From Elusimicrobiota bacterium (GTDB lineage Bacteria > Elusimicrobiota > Elusimicrobia > UBA1565): a stretch of DNA of 29,787 nt. The position numbers were made by a program, and so were the translations under genes. This document shows positions 21,427 to 29,787 of this stretch, piece by piece. The first letter of the stretch is position 1. Every line of letters starts with the position of its first letter. The notes under the pieces were generated by a model. It saw only the letters and a list, made by a program, of their open reading frames with translations, made no database searches and was not told the origin of the DNA. The DNA is taken from contig DMEZ01000027.1 of assembly GCA_003450735.1 (NCBI GenBank), positions 64,454 through 94,240 of the forward strand, given 5' to 3'.

Positions 21427-21443
21427 CAAAACGGAGGGTCGGG

Positions 21444-21473
21444 TTGAACCCCCTCGCCGAATTTAGCTATCCT
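21444..21473 (+). promoter_or_regulatory. Candidate promoter for the hpt-ftsH-folP-glmM operon
   Basis: TTGAAC (21444-21449), 18 bases, then TATCCT (21468-21473). Transcription would start near 21480, leaving a leader of about 26 bases that is AT-rich with only a weak AAAG before the ATG at 21507. It lies in the 92-base divergent region facing the kinase promoter. Confidence 0.5.
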
Positions 21474-21506
21474 ATCGCGCTCTAAGCACTCTTTTCCTTA
21501 ATAAAG

Positions 21507-22066
21507 ATGAGCGAACCCCGCCCACCGCACCCCGACATCGCCCGCATCCTCGTCCCGGAGGAGGAACTCCAGCGCCGGATCCGCGAGCTGGCCCAGGAGA
21601 TCTCCCGGGACTACGCCGGCCGCACGCCGATGCTCATCGGGGTCCTCAAGGGCTGCGTGCTCTTCCTCTCCGACCTCATGAAGTCCCTCGAGCTCGACTG
21701 CTGCGTGGACTTCATCTGCCTGGCCTCCTACTCCGGCACCTCCTCGAGCGGCGTCGTGCGGATGCTGCTCGACCTGCGCGAGTCGGCCCAGGGCCGCGAC
21801 GTGATCGTCATCGAGGACATCGTGGACACCGGGCTCACCATCGCCTACCTCCTGCAGAACCTCAAGACCCGCGGGCCGCGCTCGGTCGAGGTCTGCACCC
21901 TCCTCGACAAGCCCGACTGCCGGAAGGTCGCCATCTCGCCCAAGTACGCCGGCTTCCGCATCCCCAACGAGTTCGTGGTCGGCTTCGGCCTGGACTACGT
22001 CGAGCGCTACCGCAACCTGCCCTACATCGGGGTTCTCAAGCCCTCGGCCATACGGAAGGACAACTG

Positions 22067-22067
<1 letters not shown>
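21507..22067 (+). CDS. hpt: Hypoxanthine phosphoribosyltransferase
   Basis: 186 residues of the type I phosphoribosyltransferase family. The PRPP-binding signature is VIVIEDIVDTGLT (~94-106) with the acidic E-D pair. The pyrophosphate loop region is LIGVLKGCVLFLSDL (~43-57), and the base-binding end is PNEFVVGFGLDYVERYRNLPYIGVL, typical of Hpt. It converts hypoxanthine or guanine plus PRPP to IMP or GMP in purine salvage. The next gene, ftsH, starts within its stop (TGATG). The hpt-ftsH pairing is widespread in bacteria, supporting both calls. Confidence 0.95.
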
Positions 22068-23877
<1,810 letters not shown>

Positions 23878-23878
<1 letters not shown>

Positions 23879-24741
23879 TGCCGAGTTCCTTGGCGTCCGT
23901 CTCCTCCGAGAAGCCGCGCGCGGCCGGCCTGCGCCGCCCCCTGCTGATGGGGGTGCTCAACGCCACCCCCGACTCCTTCTACGCCGGCAGCCGCGTCCCC
24001 GCGCTCGAGGAGGCGGTGAGCGCGGGGCGGAGGATGGAGGAGGAGGGCGCCGACCTCCTCGACCTGGGCGGCGAGTCCACCCGGCCCGGGGCCGAGGCGG
24101 TCTCCGACGAGGAGGAGACCCGCCGCATCGTGCCCCTGGTCGAAGCCCTCTCGCGCTCCGTGAGCATCCCCCTCTCCGTGGACACCTCCAAGGCCTCCGT
24201 CGCCCGCCGCGCCCTCGACGCCGGCGCCGCGATCCTCAACGACGTGACCGCGCTCCGCGGGGATCCCCGGATGCCCGCCGTCGCGCGCCGCTACCGCACC
24301 GTCGTGCTCATGCACATGCTGGGGACCCCCCGCACGATGCAGGACGACCCGCGCTACGGCGACGTCGCGGCCGAGGTCGCCGAGTTCCTGAAGGAGCGGA
24401 CGCAGGACTTCGAGCGCTCCGGCGGCGAAGCGGGCCGCGTGTGGCTGGATCCCGGCCTCGGCTTCGGGAAGACCGTCGAACACAACCTCGAGCTGATCTC
24501 CCGCATCCAGACGCTCATGGCGCTCGGCCGCCCCGTCCTGGTCGGGGCCTCGCGCAAGTCTTTCATCGGGCGCCTGCTCGGGACTCCCGAGGCGCCCCTG
24601 CCTCCCGAGCTGCGGCTGGAAGGATCGCTGGCGGTGGCCTGCTGGGCCGCCTCGGCCGGCGTGCACGCCCTGCGCGTCCATGACGTGGCGCAGACGCGCC
24701 GCACCCTCGACATGTTCGTCAGGCTCGGAAAGGCCGCATGA
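23878..24741 (+). CDS. folP: Dihydropteroate synthase
   Basis: 287 residues, TIM barrel. Motifs in order: MGVLNATPDSF (~24-34), DLLDLGGESTRPGAE (~58-72), SVDTSKASVA, LNDVTALRGDP, MHMLGTPRTMQDDP, WLDPGLGFGKT, VGASRKSFIGRLLG and a final RVHDVAQTRR. It joins p-aminobenzoate to the pterin diphosphate in folate synthesis. The usual SDGG after the first motif is replaced by YAGS. The frame is open far upstream inside ftsH; the ATG at 23878, overlapping the ftsH stop by one base, fits the family length. It overlaps glmM by four bases, an order (ftsH-folP-glmM) found in other bacteria. Confidence 0.95.
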
Positions 24742-26117
24742 GCCGCCTCTTCGGCACCGACGGCGTACGCGGGATCCCGGGGCGGGAGCCCTTGACCCAC
24801 GAGACGGTCCGCCGGCTCGGGGCGGTCTCCGCCAGGGCCTTCCTCCGGGAGCGCGGGCGCGGCGAGGGCCCGGCCCTCATCGTGATGGGACGCGACACGC
24901 GCCGCTCCGGCATCGGGCTCTTGCGGGCCCTCGCCGAGGGCTTCGCGCAGGCAGGCTGCCGCACGCTCGACGCCGGGGTCGTGCCGACCCCGGCCGTCTC
25001 CTACCTGGCCCGCCGCTGCGGGGCGCTCTGCGGAACGGTCGTCTCGGCCAGCCACAACCCCCCGGAGTTCAACGGCATCAAGTTCTTCACGTCGGAGGGC
25101 CTCAAGGCTCCGACCGCCATCGAAGACCGCATCGAGGCCGGCCTCCATGAGGCCGGCCTGCGTTCCGCTCCCGCCTCCGGGAGCCGGCCCCGTCTCGTCG
25201 TGGACAAAGGCGCCGTCCACGAATACCTGGATTTCCTGAAAAGCACCTTCCCCGCGACCCGCGACCTCTCCGGCCTGCGGCTCGTGGTGGACGGCGCCCA
25301 TGGGGCCGCCTCGGCCCTCGCGGGCGGCCTCTTCCGTTCCCTTGGCGCCGAGGTCTTCGAGCTCGGCTGCTCCCCGGACGGCTCGAACATCAACGTCGGC
25401 TGCGGGGCCCTGGAGACGGAGGCCATGCGCCGCGAGGTGCTGCGCCGGCGCGCGCACTGCGGGATCTCCCTGGACGGGGACGCCGACCGCGCCGTTTTCG
25501 CCGACGAGAAGGGCCGCCTGCTCGATGGGGACGTCCTGATCGCGATGTCCGCCCTCCACCTGCAGGAGCAGGGCCTGCTGAGGGGGGAGACGGTCGTCCT
25601 CACCGTCATGTCGAACTTCGGGCTCGTCCGCTGGCTCGAGGGCCGCGGAATCCGCGTGGTCCAGGTCCCGGTGGGCGACCGCAACGTCACCGACGCCCTG
25701 ATGAGCGGCGGCTTCTGCCTCGGCGGGGAGAACTCGGGCCATGTCGTGCTCCGGCACCTGGCTCCGACGGGCGACGGCCTGCTGACCGCCCTGCAGACCC
25801 TCGCGGTGCTCGCCGAGCGCGGCGGGCCCATGAGCCGCTTCCGCTCGCTCTACCGCCACACGCCGCAGCTGCTGCGCAACATCCGCGTCCAGGAACGCGT
25901 CCCGCTTTCGAAGCTCCAGGATTTCGGCCGCAGCGTCGCCGCGGCCGAGCGCCGGCTCACGGGGCGCGGCCGCGTGTTCGTGCGCTACTCGGGGACCGAG
26001 CCGCTCATGCGGATCCTCGTCGAAGGGCCGGGACGGCCGGAGGTGCACCGCATCGCCGAGGGCCTCGCCCGTTCGTTTTTGGACAACATCTCCAGGAGGC
26101 ATCCGACATGCCCGTGA
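24738..26117 (+). CDS. glmM: Phosphoglucosamine mutase
   Basis: 459 residues. It starts with the family hallmark LFGTDGVRG. The catalytic phosphoserine is Ser105 in VSASHNPPEFNG, the metal loop is DGDADR (Asp246, 248, 250), the sugar-binding GGENSGH lies near 326-332, and the phosphate-binding RYSGTEP is at ~416-422. It interconverts glucosamine 6-phosphate and 1-phosphate, feeding UDP-GlcNAc for peptidoglycan and lipid A. Two genes downstream is glmS, the preceding enzyme in the same pathway. The ATG overlaps folP by four bases, and the 3' end carries the SD and start of pdxJ. Confidence 0.96.
   Translation: MSRLFGTDGVRGIPGREPLTHETVRRLGAVSARAFLRERGRGEGPALIVMGRDTRRSGIGLLRALAEGFAQAGCRTLDAGVVPTPAVSYLARRCGALCGTVVSASHNPPEFNGIKFFTSEGLKAPTAIEDRIEAGLHEAGLRSAPASGSRPRLVVDKGAVHEYLDFLKSTFPATRDLSGLRLVVDGAHGAASALAGGLFRSLGAEVFELGCSPDGSNINVGCGALETEAMRREVLRRRAHCGISLDGDADRAVFADEKGRLLDGDVLIAMSALHLQEQGLLRGETVVLTVMSNFGLVRWLEGRGIRVVQVPVGDRNVTDALMSGGFCLGGENSGHVVLRHLAPTGDGLLTALQTLAVLAERGGPMSRFRSLYRHTPQLLRNIRVQERVPLSKLQDFGRSVAAAERRLTGRGRVFVRYSGTEPLMRILVEGPGRPEVHRIAEGLARSFLDNISRRHPTCP
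26094..26099 (+). promoter_or_regulatory. Consensus Shine-Dalgarno site for pdxJ
   Basis: AGGAGG, 8 bases before the pdxJ ATG at 26108, lies inside the end of glmM. It is a full consensus site, stronger than others in this operon, where genes rely on stop-start overlap. It shows that SD-led initiation works in this organism and fixes the pdxJ start. Confidence 0.75.
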
Positions 26118-26833
26118 AACTCGGCGTCAACATCGACCATATCGCCACACTCCGCCAGGCCCGCGGCGGCGTCGACCCCGACCCCATCGGGGCGGCCCGC
26201 GTCTGCCGGGCGGCCGGGGCGGACGTGATCGTCGCCCACCTCCGGCAGGACCGCCGGCACATCCAGGAAGCCGACCTCCAGGAACTGCGCAAGCTCTTCA
26301 AGCGGGGCCTGCACCTCGAGCTCTCCGTCGCCCCGGAGATGCTCTCCCGCGGCGCCCGGGTGCGTCCGGACTCCGTGTGCCTCGTACCGGAGAGCCCCAG
26401 CGAAGTCACGACCCAGGGGGGGCTCGACCTCAAGAGGAACGAGAAGGCCGTCGGGAAGGCCGTGGAAAAGCTCAAGAAGGCCGGCATCGGCGTCAGCCTC
26501 TTCGTGGACCCCGACGCCTTGAGCGTGCGCGCGGCCAAGAGCCTGGGCGCGGACGCCGTCGAGCTCTGCACCCTGCGCTACGCGAAGACCACCGGCAAGC
26601 ACCTTCAGCAGGACGAGCTCGAGAAGATCTCCCTGGCCGCCTACCTGGCCGAGGAGCTCGAACTCGAACTGCACGCCGGGCACGACCTGGACTACTCCAA
26701 TGTGGCGCCGATCGCCCAGATCTCCAACATGCGCTGCCTGAACATCGGCTTCGCCATCATCGCGCGCTCCGTGTTCACGGGCCTCAAGGCCGCGGTCGTG
26801 GAGATGAAGCGCCTCATCGTCGCCTCCCGCTGA
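26108..26833 (+). CDS. pdxJ: Pyridoxine 5'-phosphate synthase
   Basis: 241 residues, TIM barrel. Hallmarks: KLGVNIDHIATLRQARGG at the start, DVIVAHLRQDRRHI (~39-52), HLELSVAPEM, VCLVPESPSEVTTQGGLD (~90-107), VSLFVDPD and ELHAGHDLDYSNV (~193-205). It condenses 1-deoxyxylulose 5-phosphate with 3-amino-2-oxopropyl phosphate to pyridoxine phosphate in the DXP-dependent vitamin B6 route. It overlaps glmM by 10 bases and has its own strong SD. In enterobacteria pdxJ is followed directly by acpS; here glmS sits between them. Confidence 0.96.
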   Translation: MPVKLGVNIDHIATLRQARGGVDPDPIGAARVCRAAGADVIVAHLRQDRRHIQEADLQELRKLFKRGLHLELSVAPEMLSRGARVRPDSVCLVPESPSEVTTQGGLDLKRNEKAVGKAVEKLKKAGIGVSLFVDPDALSVRAAKSLGADAVELCTLRYAKTTGKHLQQDELEKISLAAYLAEELELELHAGHDLDYSNVAPIAQISNMRCLNIGFAIIARSVFTGLKAAVVEMKRLIVASR

Positions 26834-26842
26834 GCCGGCCCC

Positions 26843-28714
26843 ATGTGCGGCATCATCGGCTACGTCGGCGGCCGGGAGGCCACCCCGGTCCTGATGGAGG
26901 GTCTGCGCCGCCTGGAGTACCGGGGCTACGACTCGGCCGGCGTCTGCGTGGCCGACGCCAAGAACGAGCTGCACCTCTTGAGGGCCGTCGGCAAGCTCTC
27001 CAAGCTCGACGAGAAGGTGCGCGAGGATACTCCCAAGGGAAAGGTCGGCCTGGGGCACTCGCGCTGGGCCACGCACGGCAAGCCCTCCGAGGACAACGCC
27101 CACCCGCACACCGACTGCACGGGCAAGCTCGTCGTCATCCATAACGGCATCATCGAGAACTACCTGGAGCTCAAGGCCGACCTCCAGGCGGCGGGGCACC
27201 AGTTCCGCTCCGAGACCGACACCGAGGTCGTCGCGCACCTCATCGAGGAGGGCCTCAAGCCCTTCGCCGGAGGCCGCGCGACCCCGGACCTCAAGGAACC
27301 GATGCTCTTCGAGGCCGTGCGCAAGGCCTTCCTGAAAGTCCGGGGCGCCTACGCCATCGCCATCCTGTGGGCCGAGACGCCGGGGATGCTCATCGCGGTC
27401 AAGACCGCCTCTCCCCTGGTCGTCGGGCTCGGGGAAGGGGAGAGTTTTCTCGCCTCGGACGTTCCGGCCTTCCTGGAGCACACCCGCAAGGCGGTGTTCC
27501 TGGAGGACGGGGAGATGGCCATCCTGAAGAAGGACGGGGTCTCCTTCTTCAAGCTCTCCGGCGGGAAGGTCGAGAAGAAGCCGCAGACGATCGCCTGGGA
27601 CCGGGCCATGGCCGAGAAGGCGGGCTACCGGCACTTCATGCTCAAGGAGATCCACGAGCAGCCCCAGACCGTCGCGGACACTCTGCGCGGCCGGCTCTAC
27701 CCGCTCAAGGCCGGCTCCCTCGCCCCCGAGACCGGACTGACTTCCGAGGTCCTCTCGAAGGCCGACCGCATCGAGCTGCTCGCCTGCGGCACGGCGCACC
27801 ACGCCGGGCTCATCGGCAAGTACCTCATCGAGCACTTCGCGGGCATCCCCGCCGAGGCCGAGATGGCCTCGGAGTTCCGCTACCGCGACCCCGTCCTGGA
27901 CCCCAACGCCCTGGTGGTGGCCATCAGCCAGTCGGGCGAGACGGCGGACACGCTCTCGGCCGTGAAGCTGGCCAAGGGGCGGGGCCTGCGGGTCGTCTCC
28001 GTGTGCAACTGTCTCGGCTCGGCGCTCTCGCGCGAGGCCGACTTCAACCTCTACACCCACTGCGGGCCCGAGTTCGGCGTGGCCTCGACCAAGGCCTTCA
28101 CGGGCCAGCTGGCCGCGCTGGCCGTCTTCGCCATGCAGCTGGGCCTCTCCCGCGGGAAGCTCAGCGAGCCGGAGGCGCGCGCCTTCGTCGACGAGCTCGT
28201 CCGCCTGCCGGCCTTGATGAGGCAGACGCTCAAGCTCGACGCTCAGGTGCTCGAGCTGGCCAAGCGCTACTTCAGGGTGCGGGACTTCCTCTACATCGGC
28301 CGGCACGTGAACTACCCCATCGCGCTGGAGGGGGCGCTCAAGCTCAAGGAGATCTCCTACATCCACGCCGAGGGCTACCCGGCGGGCGAGATGAAGCACG
28401 GCCCCATCGCCCTCATCGACGAGACGATGCCGGTCGTGGCCGTGGCGACGGAGTCCTCCGTGCTCGAGAAGATGCTCTCGAACGTGGAGGAGGCCAAGGC
28501 GCGCGGGGCCATCGTGATCGCGCTCTGCACCGAGGGCGAGAAGCGGCTCGTCGGCAGGGCCGACCACATCCTGACCCTGCCGAAGACCCACGAGTTCCTC
28601 TACCCCATCCTCAACGCCGTGCCTCTTCAGCTGCTGGCCTACCACATCGCGAACCTGCTCGGCTGCGACGTGGACCAGCCGCGCAACCTGGCCAAGAGCG
28701 TGACGGTGGAATGA
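26843..28714 (+). CDS. glmS: Glutamine-fructose-6-phosphate aminotransferase (isomerizing)
   Basis: 623 residues. The N-terminal glutamine amidotransferase starts MCGIIGYVGG with the nucleophile Cys2, followed by YRGYDSAGV and HSRWATHGKPS. The C-terminal isomerase has two SIS domains: LACGTAHHAG and SQSGETADTL (~355-374), then YIGRHVNYPIALEGALKLKEISYIHAEG (~487-514), and the conserved tail PRNLAKSVTVE. It makes glucosamine 6-phosphate, the first step to UDP-GlcNAc. The 9-base gap to pdxJ has no room for a glmS ribozyme. The acpS start overlaps its stop. Confidence 0.97.
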   Translation: MCGIIGYVGGREATPVLMEGLRRLEYRGYDSAGVCVADAKNELHLLRAVGKLSKLDEKVREDTPKGKVGLGHSRWATHGKPSEDNAHPHTDCTGKLVVIHNGIIENYLELKADLQAAGHQFRSETDTEVVAHLIEEGLKPFAGGRATPDLKEPMLFEAVRKAFLKVRGAYAIAILWAETPGMLIAVKTASPLVVGLGEGESFLASDVPAFLEHTRKAVFLEDGEMAILKKDGVSFFKLSGGKVEKKPQTIAWDRAMAEKAGYRHFMLKEIHEQPQTVADTLRGRLYPLKAGSLAPETGLTSEVLSKADRIELLACGTAHHAGLIGKYLIEHFAGIPAEAEMASEFRYRDPVLDPNALVVAISQSGETADTLSAVKLAKGRGLRVVSVCNCLGSALSREADFNLYTHCGPEFGVASTKAFTGQLAALAVFAMQLGLSRGKLSEPEARAFVDELVRLPALMRQTLKLDAQVLELAKRYFRVRDFLYIGRHVNYPIALEGALKLKEISYIHAEGYPAGEMKHGPIALIDETMPVVAVATESSVLEKMLSNVEEAKARGAIVIALCTEGEKRLVGRADHILTLPKTHEFLYPILNAVPLQLLAYHIANLLGCDVDQPRNLAKSVTVE

Positions 28715-29043
28715 TGCTTGGTTTGGATATTGTGGAAATCGACCGCATCGCACGGCTGGGGAAGAACAAGCGCTTCCTCGAACGGGTCTTCACTCCCGAG
28801 GAGATCCGCTACTGCTCGGCCAAGAGCCGCAAGTGGCAGCACTTCGCCGCCCGCTTCGCCGCCAAGGAGGCGGTCTGGAAGAGCCTGGGACGCGGCGGGC
28901 TCGCGCTCAAGGACATCTCAGTCGAGAACAAGGCTTCCGGAAGTCCGGCGGTCCTCATCCGCGGCCGCCGCGTCCCGGGCATCCGGATCTCGCTGACCCA
29001 CTGCGACCGCTACGCCGCGGCGGTGGCCTTGAGGACGCGGTGA
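28711..29043 (+). CDS. acpS: Holo-[acyl-carrier-protein] synthase
   Basis: 110 residues. LGLDIVEIDRI at the start contains the metal-binding Asp, FTPEEIRYC is the usual second motif, FAARFAAKEAVWKSLG carries the catalytic-site Glu, and SLTHCDRYAAAVAL is the conserved end. It transfers 4'-phosphopantetheine from CoA to acyl carrier protein. Two adjacent ATGs (28711 and 28714) are possible; 28711 gives an ATGA overlap with glmS. It is followed by nnrD through a GTGA overlap. Cytoplasmic. Confidence 0.93.
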   Translation: MMLGLDIVEIDRIARLGKNKRFLERVFTPEEIRYCSAKSRKWQHFAARFAAKEAVWKSLGRGGLALKDISVENKASGSPAVLIRGRRVPGIRISLTHCDRYAAAVALRTR

Positions 29044-29787
29044 GGGCGAAGCCGACCCTCCGAGAACTGCGCAAGGGGCTGCCGCCTCGGAAAAACGACT
29101 CCCATAAGGGGGACTTCGGGCACGTGCTCCTCATGGCCGGCTCTCGGGGGATGAGCGGGGCCGCCGTGCTCGCGGCGCGCGCCGCCCTGCGCGCCGGGGC
29201 CGGGCTCGTGACCGTGGCCTGCCCGGCCAGCCAGCAGCCCATCGTCTCGGCCTGCGTGCCCGAGGCGCTGACGATGGCCCTGGCCGAGACCTCGGCCGGC
29301 ACCCTCAAGACCGAGTCCCTGGCCGGCCCGCTCGAGGCCCACGAGAACCGTCCTTACACCGTGCTGGCCATCGGCCCCGGCCTCGGCACGCACTCGGACA
29401 CCGCGCGGGCCGTCATCGGGGCTTTGGGCAGCCTCGCGGTCCCGGCGGTGGTCGACGCGGACGCGCTCAACGTCATCGCCCTGCAGCCGCGCGACCAGAT
29501 CCAGGCCCTCTTCGAGCGGCGCGGCGCCCCCTGCGTGCTGACGCCCCACCCGGGCGAGGCGGCGCGGCTTTTGCGCCTGAAGACGCAGGAGGTGCTCGAA
29601 GACCGCGAGGCGAGCGCCGAGGGGCTGGCGTTGGAGCTCTCCTGCGTCTGCCTGCTCAAGGGGCACCGTTCGGTCGCGACCGACGGCAAGACGCTCTGGG
29701 TCAACCCGACGGGCAACCCGGGCCTGGCCAAGGGCGGCTCGGGCGACGTGCTCACGGGGCTCATCGCGGGGCTCTGGGCGCAGAACC
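29040..29787 (+). CDS. nnrD: ADP/ATP-dependent NAD(P)H-hydrate dehydratase (3' end cut off)
   Basis: A GTG overlapping the acpS stop (GTGA) opens a frame that stays open to the window end, about 249 residues. It shows the ribokinase-like NnrD motifs: KGDFGHVLLMAGS (~23-35), MSGAAVLAARAALRAGAGLVTVA, IGPGLGT, VDADALN, TPHPGEAARLL, LLKGHRSV, and KGGSGDVLTG with the catalytic Asp. It repairs damaged NADHX and NADPHX. No N-terminal epimerase domain is fused, unlike the bifunctional forms; acpS takes that upstream position. The last few dozen residues lie outside the window. Confidence 0.9.
   Translation, partial: MRAKPTLRELRKGLPPRKNDSHKGDFGHVLLMAGSRGMSGAAVLAARAALRAGAGLVTVACPASQQPIVSACVPEALTMALAETSAGTLKTESLAGPLEAHENRPYTVLAIGPGLGTHSDTARAVIGALGSLAVPAVVDADALNVIALQPRDQIQALFERRGAPCVLTPHPGEAARLLRLKTQEVLEDREASAEGLALELSCVCLLKGHRSVATDGKTLWVNPTGNPGLAKGGSGDVLTGLIAGLWAQN

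Noticed and set aside
19810..21447. 545-residue plus-strand frame opposite the hybrid kinase
   Set aside because: Antisense shadow with no domain; the kinase motifs on the other strand are clear.
24354..26102. 582-residue minus-strand frame opposite folP and glmM
   Set aside because: Antisense shadow of two certain genes.
26834..26842. Possible glmS ribozyme
   Set aside because: Only nine bases separate pdxJ from glmS, too few for the ribozyme.
25985..28753. 922-residue open frame on the minus strand opposite pdxJ and glmS
   Set aside because: Its product has the Val/Leu/Asp/Gly/His-rich composition typical of a frame opposite high-GC genes and shows no domain, and both genes beneath it are unmistakable.

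Overview
The window comes from a GC-rich bacterium (roughly two thirds G+C by eye) with tightly packed, overlapping genes. No rRNA, tRNA, mobile element or CRISPR is visible, and the longest stretch without a gene is about 150 bases. I suspect a high-GC member of the Elusimicrobiota. The clues are Ala/Pro-rich proteins with no recognised family, TPR proteins carrying glycine-zipper and proline-rich segments, and a receiver-kinase-receiver hybrid. That placement is inference and rests on no marker-gene comparison.

Bases 1-9714 are the accessory part. They hold the end of a large membrane protein with an internal duplication, a small SWIB-domain protein, a leftward pair (lipoprotein with barrel-like C-terminus, then flavin reductase-like protein), and a rightward trio (GNAT acetyltransferase, DUF2156 protein, small membrane protein). 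A tandem pair of paralogous secreted/anchored TPR proteins follows, behind a near-consensus promoter. The paralogues share a signal peptide, a glycine-zipper, a low-complexity linker containing a conserved ~45-residue block, TPRs and a C-terminal membrane anchor. This pair is the best candidate here for an undescribed system.

Bases 9719-19823 read leftwards as one apparent 12-gene operon: infC, rpmI, rplT, pheS, pheT, a zapB-like coiled coil, zapA, rarA, xseA, xseB, pfkA and a ferredoxin-type Fe-S protein. It joins translation, division-ring assembly, replication-fork repair and glycolysis. Its promoter sits over the stop codon of the gene upstream and predicts an almost leaderless infC mRNA.

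That upstream gene (19858-21414, leftward) encodes a soluble receiver-histidine kinase-receiver hybrid whose first receiver has Gly where the phospho-accepting Asp should be. From the short divergent region at 21415-21506 a rightward operon runs to the window end: hpt, ftsH, folP, glmM, pdxJ, glmS, acpS and a truncated nnrD. It covers purine salvage, membrane proteolysis, folate, UDP-GlcNAc precursors, PLP, acyl-carrier activation and NAD(P)HX repair.

Several start regions have a -10-like hexamer so close to the start codon that leaderless transcripts are predicted (kinase, infC, perhaps the GNAT gene). Others use a clear Shine-Dalgarno site (SWIB gene, rpmI, pdxJ). Both initiation modes may therefore coexist in this organism.
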